This document shows, piece by piece, positions 8,898 to 16,134 of a stretch of 34,173 nucleotides of DNA. Both the position numbers and the translations under genes were made by a program. The DNA comes from an uncultured Austwickia sp. GTDB lineage: Bacteria > Actinomycetota > Actinomycetes > Actinomycetales > Dermatophilaceae. Below the pieces are notes generated by a model, which was not told the origin of the DNA, did not search any database, and saw only the letters and a list, made by a program, of their open reading frames with translations. The DNA lies in NCBI GenBank assembly GCA_934678955.1, contig CAKUSI010000007.1:1-34173 (forward strand), in the 5' to 3' direction. Numbering within the stretch: the first letter of the stretch is position 1; every line of letters begins with the position of its first letter.

Positions 8898-9746
8898 TCA
8901 GGCGCGGTGGTCCAGGCCGATGTCCAGCACCGACGTGCTGTGCGTCAGCCAGCCCGCCGAGATCAGGTCGACGCCCGCCCCGGCCAGGGCGCGCGCCGTC
9001 TCCGGGGTGATGCGCCCGGAGGCCTCCGTGATCAGCCGGCCGTCCACGAGGTCCACGGCCTCGCGCAGGACGTCGGGGCCCATGTTGTCCAGGAGGACCG
9101 CGTCCGCGCCCTGACGCCCGGACAAGGTGAGCAACTCCCGCAGCTGGTCCAGCGTGTCGACCTCGACCTCGATCTTGACGAGGTGCCCGACGTGCGCCCG
9201 GGCCCGGCCGACCGCCTCGGTGATCGAGCCGGCGAACGCCACGTGGTTGTCCTTGATGAGCACCGCGTCGTCCAGCCCGAAGCGGTGGTTCATCCCCCCA
9301 CCCGCACGGACCGCGGCCTTCTGCAGCGCCCGCAGCCCAGGGGTTGTCTTGCGGGTGCAGCAGATCCGCGCCTGCGTCCCCGCCACGGCCTCGACGAGGG
9401 TCGCCGTGGCGGTGGCGACCCCGCTCAGGTGGCCCAGGAAGTTCAGTGCCACGCGTTCGCCGGTGAGCAGCGCCCGTACCGGCCCTCGCGCGCTGCCGAT
9501 CACGGTGCCGGGTTCGAGCGCGGTGCCGTCGGGCGTGTCGATCGTGACGTCCACGGCCGGGTCGAGCAGGGTCCACGCCAGGCGGGCACAGGCGGTCCCG
9601 GCGACGACTCCGGGGTCGCGGGCCACGAGGGCCACCGTCCCGGTCTGATCGGCCGGGACGATCGCGTCCGTGGTGAGATCTCCCGCCCGGCCGAGGTCCT
9701 CCAGCAGGGCCGCGCGGACGACGGGTTCGATCTGTAGGTCCAACAT
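8898..9746 (-). CDS. nadC: Nicotinate-nucleotide pyrophosphorylase (quinolinate phosphoribosyltransferase)
   Basis: This encodes 282 residues. NadC converts quinolinate and PRPP into nicotinate mononucleotide, the last step of the de novo branch of NAD synthesis. The N-terminus (ALLEDLGRAGDLTTDAI), the PRPP/quinolinate segment CTRKTTPGLR, GGGMNHRFGLDDAVLIKDNH, and the EVEVDTLDQ and LLDNMGPD strands are all typical. The residue before TRKT is Cys rather than the Asp found in many actinobacterial and enteric NadC proteins; the CTRKTTPG form is one I associate with other bacterial groups. The ATG (9744-9746) follows the nadB TAA directly, and AAGGAG (9754-9759) lies 7 nt upstream inside nadB, so translation is coupled. 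It is the last gene of the nadABC operon. Confidence 0.95.
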   Translation of the reverse strand: MLDLQIEPVVRAALLEDLGRAGDLTTDAIVPADQTGTVALVARDPGVVAGTACARLAWTLLDPAVDVTIDTPDGTALEPGTVIGSARGPVRALLTGERVALNFLGHLSGVATATATLVEAVAGTQARICCTRKTTPGLRALQKAAVRAGGGMNHRFGLDDAVLIKDNHVAFAGSITEAVGRARAHVGHLVKIEVEVDTLDQLRELLTLSGRQGADAVLLDNMGPDVLREAVDLVDGRLITEASGRITPETARALAGAGVDLISAGWLTHSTSVLDIGLDHRA

Positions 9747-11441
9747 TTAGGCGCTCCTTGAGGTGGCGTGCCGGCCGTCGATCTCGGCCAACGCCTGATC
9801 CAGGGTGAGGACGGTGTGGCCGCCGCGTCCGGGGCGGGGGTGGTCGGTGCGGTGGTGTCCGCCGCGGCTCTCGGTGCGACGGTACGCGGACCAGGCGATC
9901 AGCAGGGCGACGAGGCGCGCGTCGTGGTCCTCGGCACCCGGCCGGAGGGCCGTGATCGCCTCCGCGAGCCGCGCCTCGTCGCGCAGCACGCCGACGCAGC
10001 GCTCCAGGACCGCCCGGTCCTCGGCGGTGGGTCCGCAGACCCATGCGGTGGGGTCGGGGTCGCTCGGGGGGAGGCCCTCGTGTGCCGATGGCCTCGGTGC
10101 GCCCGAAGGTCCGGTCGCACGGTCGACTCCGTCGCCGGTGGCACGCACCAGCGAGAGGGACGGGGAGCCCTCGGAGCCCACATCCCGGCCGACCCGGCGG
10201 CCGACCGCCACGGCCTCCAGCAGCGAGTTGCTCGCGAGCCGGTTGGCGCCGTGCAGCCCGGTGCTGGCGACCTCGCCGACCGCCCAGAGGCCGGGCACGC
10301 TGGTCCGCCCGCTCTCGTCCGTGACCAGGCCGCCCATGTGGTAGTGCGCGGCGGGGCGGACCGGCAGCGGCTGCGTGCTCGGGTCGAGACCGGCCTGCGC
10401 GCACGCCGCGGCGATGGTGGGGAACCGGCGCGCGAACGACGCGCCCAGCGCCGTCGGGGTGTTGAGGAACACCCCGCGCCCCTCTTCCAGGGCGGCCCAG
10501 ACCCCGCGGGACACCACATCCCGCGGCGCGAGGTCGTCCGCCAGCAACCGAGTGCCCCGCTCGTCGACGAGGTGGGCCCCCTCACCGCGTACGGCCTCAC
10601 TCACCAGCGGCATCGGATCCGTACCTACGTCGAGGGCGCTCGGGTGGAACTGCACCATCTCCAGGTCGCGCGCCGCCGCGCCGGCCCGCAGCCCGAGCGC
10701 GAGCCCGCTGCCCCAGGAGCCGCGGGGGTTAGTGGTGTGCGCGTAGAGCGCCCCCGCGCCCCCGGTCGCGAGGACGACGGAGCCGGTACGCAGGGTCGTG
10801 GTTCGCGTGTCCGTACCGTGGGTCGCTTGCACGACTAGGCCCGCGACGCGACCGTCGCGCACCAGAATCCGGCGGGCGAGCGTGTGCTCCAAGACCGTGA
10901 CGTGCGCGGCGGCTCGGACCGCCGCGACGGCGGCGCGGGTGATCTCGTGGCCCGAGCCGTCGCCGCGGGCGTGCACGATCCGGTGCCGGGAGTGCGCGCC
11001 CTCCAGGCCGAGGGCGAGCGAGGCATCGGGCCGGGTGTCGAATCGGGCGCCGAGCCCCTGCAGGAAGGCGACGACGTCGGGGCCGTCGTCGACGATCCGC
11101 CGGCTCGCCTCGGGGTCGCAGAGCCCGGCCCCGGCGGCCAGCGTGTCGGACAGGTGGAGCCCGGCGTTGTCGTCGGGCTCGACCGCCGCGGCCAGACCGC
11201 CCTGGGCCCAATCGCTCGCGCAGTCCACGCCGAGCGCGCCGCCGGTGACGAGTACGCAGGGCGTGGGAGCGAGCTCGAGAGCGGTGACCAGACCCGCCAG
11301 GCCGGCACCGACGATCACGGGGCGGTGCGCGAGCCCCCGGAGGTCGAGGCCGGAAGTGTCACGGGCGTAGGGGTCGGTATCGCGGGCTTCGAAGCCATGG
11401 GCGTCGATGTCGCGGGACGCGAGGCGGCAGGAAGTGTCCAC
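9747..11441 (-). CDS. nadB: L-aspartate oxidase
   Basis: This encodes 564 residues. NadB is an FAD enzyme that oxidises L-aspartate to iminoaspartate for NadA. The dinucleotide-binding motif VIVGAGLAGLVTAL lies about 45 residues in. ASDWAQGGLAAA, the substrate-loop segment EGAHSRHRIVHARGDGSG, MVQFHPSAL, RGEGAHLVDERG, AAHYHMGGLVTD and the VASTGLHGANRLASNSLLE flavin contact are all present, followed by a helical C-terminal domain. I chose GTG at 11439-11441 because GAGGAG (11449-11454) sits 7 nt upstream; an in-frame GTG at 11454-11456 lacks this support. An 88-nt gap separates it from nadA. The N-terminal extension before the Rossmann motif is Asp/Arg-rich and probably disordered. Confidence 0.94.
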   Translation of the reverse strand: MDTSCRLASRDIDAHGFEARDTDPYARDTSGLDLRGLAHRPVIVGAGLAGLVTALELAPTPCVLVTGGALGVDCASDWAQGGLAAAVEPDDNAGLHLSDTLAAGAGLCDPEASRRIVDDGPDVVAFLQGLGARFDTRPDASLALGLEGAHSRHRIVHARGDGSGHEITRAAVAAVRAAAHVTVLEHTLARRILVRDGRVAGLVVQATHGTDTRTTTLRTGSVVLATGGAGALYAHTTNPRGSWGSGLALGLRAGAAARDLEMVQFHPSALDVGTDPMPLVSEAVRGEGAHLVDERGTRLLADDLAPRDVVSRGVWAALEEGRGVFLNTPTALGASFARRFPTIAAACAQAGLDPSTQPLPVRPAAHYHMGGLVTDESGRTSVPGLWAVGEVASTGLHGANRLASNSLLEAVAVGRRVGRDVGSEGSPSLSLVRATGDGVDRATGPSGAPRPSAHEGLPPSDPDPTAWVCGPTAEDRAVLERCVGVLRDEARLAEAITALRPGAEDHDARLVALLIAWSAYRRTESRGGHHRTDHPRPGRGGHTVLTLDQALAEIDGRHATSRSA

Positions 11442-11529
11442 GGTGGTGCTCCTCACGTGGGGTGGGAAGGAAGGTGCGGGCGCGCGAGCAAGGGGTGGTG
11501 GCCGCGGGCCCGTGGGGGAGTTCGCCGGG

Positions 11530-12561
11530 TCAGGAGAGCTCGAGCATGCGGGCCACGGCGCGGCGGGCGGCCTCTGCCACGGCCGGCTCGACGGTGACCT
11601 CGTGGGTGCCGGTCTCCAGGGAGCGCCGAATCGCCGCGAGCGTATTGCGCTTCATGTGCGGGCACAGGTTGCAGGGCCGGATCATCTCCAGGTCCGGGTT
11701 CGCGGCGGCGATGTTGTCGCTCATCGAGCACTCGGTGATGAGCGCGACCCGCGGCGGCCGCTTCGTCTCCACGTAGGCCTGCATCTGCGCGGTGGAGCCC
11801 GCCATGTCGGCCTCCGCGACGACCTCGGGCGGGCACTCAGGGTGGGCAAGCACCACGACACCCGGGTTGTCGGCCCGGATGGACCGGATGTCCGCCGGGG
11901 TGAACCGCTCGTGCACCTCGCAGGCGCCCGGGAAGTGCAGCACCTCGATGCCCTTGTCCGCGACCTGCGCGGCAATGTTGCGGGCGAGGTACTGGTCAGG
12001 GATCAGGAAGACCTGCCGGGTGCCGTGCTCGGCCGCGATGCGCTCGACGATCGTCGCCGCGTTGCCGCTGGTGCAGCACACGTCAGAGGCGGCCTTCACG
12101 GCTGCGGACGTGTTCACATAGGTGACGATCGGAACGCCCGGGTAGGAGTCACGCAGGGAGGCGACGTCGTCGGCGGTGATGCTCTCCGCCAGCGAGCACC
12201 CGCTGCGCAGGTCGGGGATCAGGACCGTCTTGTCGGGGTTGAGCAGCTTGGCGGTCTCGGCCATGAAGTGCACCCCGGCGAGGACGATCACGTCGGCCGT
12301 CGCCTCCTGAGCCTCGCGCGCCAGGGCCAGAGAGTCGCCGACCACGTCCGCGACACCGTGGAAGATCTCCGGGGTCATGTAGTTGTGCGCCAGCACGACG
12401 GCGTTCTTCTCACGCTTGAGCCGCCAGATGGCCTCGATGTCGTCGGTCATCGTGGCCCACTCGACGGGCGGGATGACGTGCCGGACGCGCTCGTACAGGG
12501 CTTCCGTGCGGGGCGCGTCGACGGTCAGGGTGGCCGTGGGCGAGGGAGCGGTAGGGGTCAT
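11530..12561 (-). CDS. nadA: Quinolinate synthase (4Fe-4S)
   Basis: This encodes 343 residues. NadA condenses iminoaspartate with dihydroxyacetone phosphate to quinolinate, using an oxygen-sensitive 4Fe-4S cluster. Family segments include VVLAHNYMTPEIFHGVADVV, VHFMAETAKLLNP, the cysteine-bearing GCSLAES, VCCTSGNA, HPECPPEV and CNLCPHMKRN. The start is ATG at 12559-12561, preceded by GGGAGGA 4-5 nt upstream. Longer in-frame starts upstream would read through the promoter and are unlikely. It is the first gene of nadABC, 290 bp downstream of nrtR, and has its own promoter with a palindrome over the -10. Confidence 0.95.
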   Translation of the reverse strand: MTPTAPSPTATLTVDAPRTEALYERVRHVIPPVEWATMTDDIEAIWRLKREKNAVVLAHNYMTPEIFHGVADVVGDSLALAREAQEATADVIVLAGVHFMAETAKLLNPDKTVLIPDLRSGCSLAESITADDVASLRDSYPGVPIVTYVNTSAAVKAASDVCCTSGNAATIVERIAAEHGTRQVFLIPDQYLARNIAAQVADKGIEVLHFPGACEVHERFTPADIRSIRADNPGVVVLAHPECPPEVVAEADMAGSTAQMQAYVETKRPPRVALITECSMSDNIAAANPDLEMIRPCNLCPHMKRNTLAAIRRSLETGTHEVTVEPAVAEAARRAVARMLELS

Positions 12562-12599
12562 GGCGTCCTCCCATGCATCGTGCTCAGAGCGAGCAGAAG

Positions 12600-12622
12600 C
12601 TATTGCTAGATATGAGCATAAG
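12600..12622. promoter_or_regulatory. Candidate NrtR operator upstream of nadA
   Basis: CTATTGCT (12600-12607) and AGCATAAG (12615-12622) are inverted repeats matching at 6 of 8 positions around a 7-nt spacer (AGATATG). The site is strikingly AT-rich against the surrounding sequence. It covers the nadA -10 (12615-12620) and the likely transcription start, so a bound protein would block initiation. The nrtR gene is directly upstream. Assignment to NrtR is inferred from position; I did not match it to a published NrtR motif. Confidence 0.55.
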
Positions 12623-12642
12623 GCACCGAGGCCACCTGTCAA
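12615..12642 (-). promoter_or_regulatory. nadABC promoter
   Basis: On the minus strand TTGACA (12637-12642) is a perfect -35 box. TATGCT (12615-12620) follows after 16 nt as a -10 with four of six consensus bases. The start of transcription would fall near 12608, leaving a leader of about 45 nt with a good ribosome binding site before nadA. This is the best sigma-70 promoter seen in the window. Confidence 0.7.
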
Positions 12643-12753
12643 GTGGTCGGGACTCGACATCTCGACGCGGACTCGGGTTCCTCGGCGATGGCGCTCCGGT
12701 AGGAGCGTCCGCGCCGGTTTAAGGACATCCGGATCGATGTATGGGTCCTGGGT

Positions 12754-12776
12754 CGAGGCGTCGAGTCCGCGCCTCG
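12754..12776. terminator. Hairpin downstream of nrtR
   Basis: CGAGGCG (12754-12760) and CGCCTCG (12770-12776) form a perfect 7-bp stem with a 9-nt loop, about 75 nt past the nrtR stop. The rest of the gap has further inverted repeats: CGCTCC/GGAGCG at 12692-12707, and GCGGACTCG (12667-12675) with CGAGTCCGC (12762-12770). The region probably ends the nrtR transcript before the nadA promoter. No U-tract is present. Confidence 0.45.
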
Positions 12777-12851
12777 CATGAGCTCCGCCCGACGGAGGTG
12801 GACAGCCGGATGAAGGCAGAAGGATCCAGCGAAGGGTCGGCCAGGTGGGAA

Positions 12852-13808
12852 TCAGGCCAGGTGGCCGCGCGTCTGGGGGAGGCGGACCCCAGCGGCCGCG
12901 CGTTCGGTCAGCACCTCGCCGCGGAAGCGTACGAGCTTGGCCGGGCGGCCGCCCGTCTCTCGCGTACGGCGACCCGTGTCCTCGACCAGGTCCTCGCTCT
13001 CAACCAGGCGCCGGAAGTTCTGCTTGTGCACGCGCATCCCCGTGAGCGCCTCCACCACGTCCTGGAGCTGCCCGAGCGTGAACTCGACGGGCATCAACTC
13101 GAAGACCACCGGCCGGTACTGGATCTTGGCCCGCAATCGGGCAAGTCCCGTGGCGGCGATGCGCCGGTGATCATGCAGCATCCGTTGACCGGGCACCGGT
13201 GCGGCGTCGGGCGGAGGCTGTTGCCGCGGGGCCGACTCCGGCAGTAGACCCCCTTCCCAGGCCAACTCGTAGCGTTGGAGGCAGTCCTCGGGATGCCACG
13301 CACTCGGACCCTGACCGAGCGCGAGCGCGATCCGGGCCAGCCGCTGCGTCCGGACCTCCTCGTTGCCCGCGGACGCCGCCCACGCGTGCAGTCCCGCGTT
13401 CAGGGTCTCTTCCGCGGCGGGAAGGCCGTCCCGGCGGTCCTCCCAGGGCAGCAGCTCGTACCAGGGTCGCCAGGTCGCTCCTTCGGGAGCCAGGTGCCGG
13501 GCGCGCGTCAGCCCCAGGTAGCTGACCGAGATGACGCGCGTGTGGGAACCGGTCCGCTCACGGTCGGCAAACGTGTAGAGCTGCTCGACGTATCCGAGCT
13601 GGATGCCTGTCTGGGACTCGACCCAGTCGCGCAGGCCGGCCTGCAGCGAGCGATGATCGGCGAGCAGGGGTCCGCTCGGCAAGGCCGGCACCCCGTCCGC
13701 TGCTCCCACGGTGAGGACCTGCGGTTCCGCGCCTGCGGCGCCCAGGGGAGTGCCGCTCATGGCCACGATGACGGCGACGACCTCGGTGCTGAGCAGGTCG
13801 ACGGCCAT
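12852..13808 (-). CDS. nrtR: NrtR-type Nudix-related transcriptional regulator of NAD metabolism
   Basis: This encodes 318 residues. The N-terminal half is a Nudix-like fold. Its box region (SLQAGLRDWVESQTGIQLGY) reads RDWVES where catalytic Nudix enzymes have RExxEE, so it should bind ADP-ribose-like ligands rather than hydrolyse them. The C-terminal part (about residues 220-300) carries the NrtR winged-helix signature: LRAKIQYRPVVFELMP, FTLGQLQDVVEALTG and NFRRLVE, then GRPAKLVRF. NrtR proteins usually repress NAD genes and release DNA on ADP-ribose or related signals. It lies directly upstream of nadABC on the same strand, which supports the assignment. The ATG (13806-13808) is preceded by TAGGCT exactly 6 nt upstream, suggesting a leaderless mRNA. 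It was considered as a plain NUDIX hydrolase, but the C-terminus argues against that. Confidence 0.88.
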   Translation of the reverse strand: MAVDLLSTEVVAVIVAMSGTPLGAAGAEPQVLTVGAADGVPALPSGPLLADHRSLQAGLRDWVESQTGIQLGYVEQLYTFADRERTGSHTRVISVSYLGLTRARHLAPEGATWRPWYELLPWEDRRDGLPAAEETLNAGLHAWAASAGNEEVRTQRLARIALALGQGPSAWHPEDCLQRYELAWEGGLLPESAPRQQPPPDAAPVPGQRMLHDHRRIAATGLARLRAKIQYRPVVFELMPVEFTLGQLQDVVEALTGMRVHKQNFRRLVESEDLVEDTGRRTRETGGRPAKLVRFRGEVLTERAAAGVRLPQTRGHLA

Positions 13809-13814
13809 GCGCCC

Positions 13815-13820
13815 AGCCTA
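13815..13820 (-). promoter_or_regulatory. nrtR -10 element, leaderless architecture
   Basis: TAGGCT on the minus strand lies exactly 6 nt upstream of the nrtR ATG (13806-13808). There is no ribosome binding site in between. Transcription would begin at or next to the start codon. I saw no clear -35. Confidence 0.55.
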
Positions 13821-13854
13821 CGACCCGGACCCTTCGGTGCCCGGCCGCCGCATT

Positions 13855-13878
13855 CGGGGTGTCGCCGCATTCACCCCG
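13855..13878. terminator. Hairpin between the DUF3097 gene and nrtR
   Basis: CGGGGTG (13855-13861) and CACCCCG (13872-13878) form a perfect 7-bp stem with a 10-nt loop. A wider pair, GCATTC (13850-13855) and GAATGC (13892-13897), encloses it. It lies about 40 nt past the DUF3097 stop and upstream of nrtR, so it may end the DUF3097 transcript. There is no U-tract. Confidence 0.45.
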
Positions 13879-13916
13879 TCGGTGCCGCGGGGAATGCCCC
13901 CTGCTCGATACGGCGC

Positions 13917-14813
13917 CTACCGTGCGCTCGGATCGCCGGACCCGCCCACGGTCACGAAGTCGATCAGCTCCTCGACGGGCGCGATGAGCTGCGGTTGCAG
14001 GTCGGTGTAGCTGCGGACCGTCCCCAGGATGCGACGCCAGCCGTGCGCCACGTCGGTCACGGTGTCGTGCGGCCACCCCAGGTGCGCCAGGACGCCCTCC
14101 TTCCAGGGGGTGCCGCGGGGGATCGTCGGCCAGGCGTCCATCCCGAGCCGGGCGGGTCGCACGGCCTGCCAGACATCGACGTATGGGTGGCCCCGGACGA
14201 GCACGTGCCTCCCGTACGGCCTGAGCGCCGCGACGTCCGCGACGATCCGGGATTCCTTGCTCCCCGCTACCAGGTGGTCCACCAGCACCCCGAGTCGCCG
14301 GGCGGGATCGGGCGCAAAGTCGCGGACGTACGCCGGCAGGTGGTCGACGCCGTCGAGGAGTTCGACCACCACGCCCTCGGCGCGTAGGTCGTCGCCCCAG
14401 ACCTTCTCGATCAGCTCGGCATCGTGCCGTCCCTCGACCAGGAGTCGCGAACCTCGGGCGACGCGCGCGGGCGCGTCCGCGAGGGAGCGAGAACCGCTCG
14501 CGGTGCGGGCCGCCGTTGCCCGGGCCGCCGCGCGCGCGGCATCCGCCCGTGCGGTCGGGGGAGTAAGGATGACCGGGGCGCCGTCGAGGAGAAAACCCGG
14601 CCCGAGGGGGAACGCGCGGACGGCGCCGCGGCGGTCCTCCAGGTGCACCACGAACATCCCGCCGGCCTTCTCGACCGCGACCACCGCGCCGCACCAGCCG
14701 GTCGTCGCGTCCTCGACGACCAAGCCGATCTCGGCCTGCTGGGTGCGCGACCGTCCACCGCGCGGGGCGCGCCAGTCCCCGGCGAGGGGGTCGGTGGCGT
14801 ATCGGGAGATCAC
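13917..14813 (-). CDS. DUF3097 family protein
   Basis: This encodes 298 residues of an actinobacterial family with no established function. The conserved core is [18 protein letters not shown] (about residues 125-142), then [31 protein letters not shown], and a C-terminal [10 protein letters not shown]. The EGRHDAE and VDHLV..SKE segments look Toprim-like, suggesting nucleic acid binding or processing. I chose GTG at 14811-14813 because TACGAT (14820-14825) lies exactly 6 nt upstream, and the resulting [13 protein letters not shown] start fits the family N-terminus as I recall it. A GTG at 14832-14834 would start inside the CIRCE element and has no ribosome binding site. The gene is divergent from hrcA. 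Confidence 0.82.
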   Translation of the reverse strand: MISRYATDPLAGDWRAPRGGRSRTQQAEIGLVVEDATTGWCGAVVAVEKAGGMFVVHLEDRRGAVRAFPLGPGFLLDGAPVILTPPTARADAARAAARATAARTASGSRSLADAPARVARGSRLLVEGRHDAELIEKVWGDDLRAEGVVVELLDGVDHLPAYVRDFAPDPARRLGVLVDHLVAGSKESRIVADVAALRPYGRHVLVRGHPYVDVWQAVRPARLGMDAWPTIPRGTPWKEGVLAHLGWPHDTVTDVAHGWRRILGTVRSYTDLQPQLIAPVEELIDFVTVGGSGDPSAR

Positions 14814-14819
14814 CGGGGC

Positions 14820-14829
14820 ATCGTAGACT
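14820..14829. promoter_or_regulatory. Overlapping divergent -10 elements (DUF3097 and hrcA)
   Basis: On the minus strand TACGAT (14820-14825) is a -10 for the leaderless DUF3097 transcript. On the plus strand TAGACT (14824-14829) is a -10 pointing toward hrcA. The two share bases 14824-14825 and abut the CIRCE element. Clear -35 boxes were not seen for either direction. Confidence 0.5.
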
Positions 14830-14853
14830 GGCACTCGCTGTGGACGAGTGCCA
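14829..14853. promoter_or_regulatory. CIRCE operator (HrcA binding site)
   Basis: TGGCACTC (14829-14836), nine spacer bases (14837-14845) and GAGTGCCA (14846-14853) form a perfect inverted repeat with the canonical CIRCE geometry. CIRCE is the binding site of the heat-shock repressor HrcA, whose gene starts 227 bp downstream. On the plus strand it covers the expected transcription start of the hrcA promoter. On the minus strand it covers the spacer and -35 region of the DUF3097 promoter. Confidence 0.93.
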
Positions 14854-14892
14854 ACGCGCCGGGGGTGCCGAGGCCGGGCTCCCGGGTCGCCG

Positions 14893-14937
14893 GATCGGTC
14901 TCGCCGATCGAGCAACAGGATCCCGGGCACACCGGGA
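14893..14937 (+). other. Two hairpins in the hrcA leader
   Basis: GATCGG-TCTCG-CCGATC (14893-14909) and TCCCGG-GCACA-CCGGGA (14921-14937) are two perfect 6-bp stems, each with a 5-nt loop, 11 nt apart. They lie in the long untranslated stretch between CIRCE and hrcA. Function is unknown; they may shape the 5' leader. Confidence 0.4.
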
Positions 14938-14956
14938 GGCCACCCGCGGGGTCCCA

Positions 14957-14998
14957 CCACGCGGATTCGGCCACACGGATTCGGCCACGCGGATGTGC
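14957..14998 (+). repeat. Three tandem 14-bp repeats in the hrcA leader
   Basis: CCACGCGGATTCGG (14957-14970), CCACACGGATTCGG (14971-14984) and CCACGCGGATGTGC (14985-14998) lie head to tail. The first two differ at one base; the third diverges in its last four. They fall within the 267-bp gap between the DUF3097 and hrcA starts. Confidence 0.75.
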
Positions 14999-15080
14999 CT
15001 GCGAGGGAATCCGGGGACATGTGGGTCCCGCCCCAAGTGGATCCAGCGAAGTGAAGGTTCGAGCACAGGGAGGTCGGGCG

Positions 15081-16121
15081 GTGAGCGAGAGCAGGCGGAT
15101 GGCGGTGCTGCGGGCCATCGTCCAGGACTATGTGCAGACCTCCGAGCCCGTCGGCAGCAAAGCCCTCCTCGAGCGGCACGCCCTCGGCGTGTCCGCGGCC
15201 ACGGTCCGCAACGACATGGCGGCGTTGGAGGACGAGGGGCTGATCATGGCCCCGCACACGAGCGCCGGGCGGATCCCCACCGACGCCGGGTATCGCCTCT
15301 TCGTGGACCGGCTCTCCGAGATCAAGCCCCTGTCCGCGCCGGAACGTGCCGCCATCGAGAACTTCCTGTCGGGGGCGGTGGATCTCGACGACATCGTCGA
15401 CCGGACCGTGCGGCTGCTGTCCTCGCTGACCCACCAGGTGGCGGTGATGCAGTACCCGTCGCTGACCCGCAGCCTGGTCCGGCACATCGAGCTGCTGCCG
15501 ATCAGCGCCGACAAGGTCATGGTGGTGCTGATCCTGGCCACGGGACGCGTCGAGCAGCGGCTGGTCTCGGCCGGGGCTGACCTTCGTACGTCCGCCGGCG
15601 AGGAACTGCTGGGCGACCTGCGCGCGAGGCTCAACGCGCGCGCTGTCGACCGGACGCTGCCGGAGGCCGCCGCCCTCCTGGAAGCGCTGCCCGACGAGCT
15701 CGCCGCCGAGGATCGGGATCTCGCCCGCGCCGTCGTCCAGGCCCTGCAGGATTCGCTCGTGGAGGAGCGCGAGGAGCGGGTCGTCCTGGCCGGCACCGCG
15801 AACCTGGCCCGCTTCTCCCCGGACTTCCCCGCCAGCATCGGGCCCGTGCTGGAAGCCTTGGAGGAGCACGTGGTGCTCCTGCGGCTGTTCGGTACCCTCG
15901 CGGCCGAGGACCCGGCGGCGCCGCACGTGGCGGTCACGATCGGCCGCGAGAACGACCACAGGGGCCTGGTCGCCACCTCGGTGGTGAGCACCAGCTACGT
16001 CGTCGGATCGGATGTCGTCGCAGGTCTCGGCGTGCTCGGACCCACCCGCATGGACTACCCGTCGACGATGGCGAGCGTGCGCACGGTCGCCCGTTACGTC
16101 TCCCAACTCCTCTCCGAATAG
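15081..16121 (+). CDS. hrcA: Heat-inducible transcription repressor HrcA
   Basis: This encodes 346 residues. The N-terminal winged helix is clear: [40 protein letters not shown], then [18 protein letters not shown]. The C-terminal GAF-like domain includes [12 protein letters not shown] and the final [16 protein letters not shown] and [19 protein letters not shown], which are classic HrcA signatures. HrcA represses chaperone genes at CIRCE sites and is itself kept active by GroEL in well-studied bacteria. GTG at 15081 has GGGAGG (15068-15073) 7 nt upstream. A perfect CIRCE lies upstream, so autoregulation is expected. dnaJ follows after 13 nt. Confidence 0.96.
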   Translation: MSESRRMAVLRAIVQDYVQTSEPVGSKALLERHALGVSAATVRNDMAALEDEGLIMAPHTSAGRIPTDAGYRLFVDRLSEIKPLSAPERAAIENFLSGAVDLDDIVDRTVRLLSSLTHQVAVMQYPSLTRSLVRHIELLPISADKVMVVLILATGRVEQRLVSAGADLRTSAGEELLGDLRARLNARAVDRTLPEAAALLEALPDELAAEDRDLARAVVQALQDSLVEEREERVVLAGTANLARFSPDFPASIGPVLEALEEHVVLLRLFGTLAAEDPAAPHVAVTIGRENDHRGLVATSVVSTSYVVGSDVVAGLGVLGPTRMDYPSTMASVRTVARYVSQLLSE

Positions 16122-16134
16122 GGAAAGGCCCTTC

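Noticed and set aside
11442..11456. GTG 11456 as the nadB start
   Set aside because: It would include the GAGGAG that serves as the ribosome binding site for GTG 11441; no such signal precedes 11456.
12661..12790. tRNA-like gene near TCGAGTCC
   Set aside because: The GGCG-TCGAGTCC-CGCC stretch resembles a T-arm, but no matching acceptor, anticodon or D-arm could be folded around it on either strand.
14832..14834. GTG 14834 as the DUF3097 start
   Set aside because: It falls within the left arm of CIRCE, has no ribosome binding site and no -10 at the right distance. GTG 14813 has TACGAT exactly 6 nt upstream.
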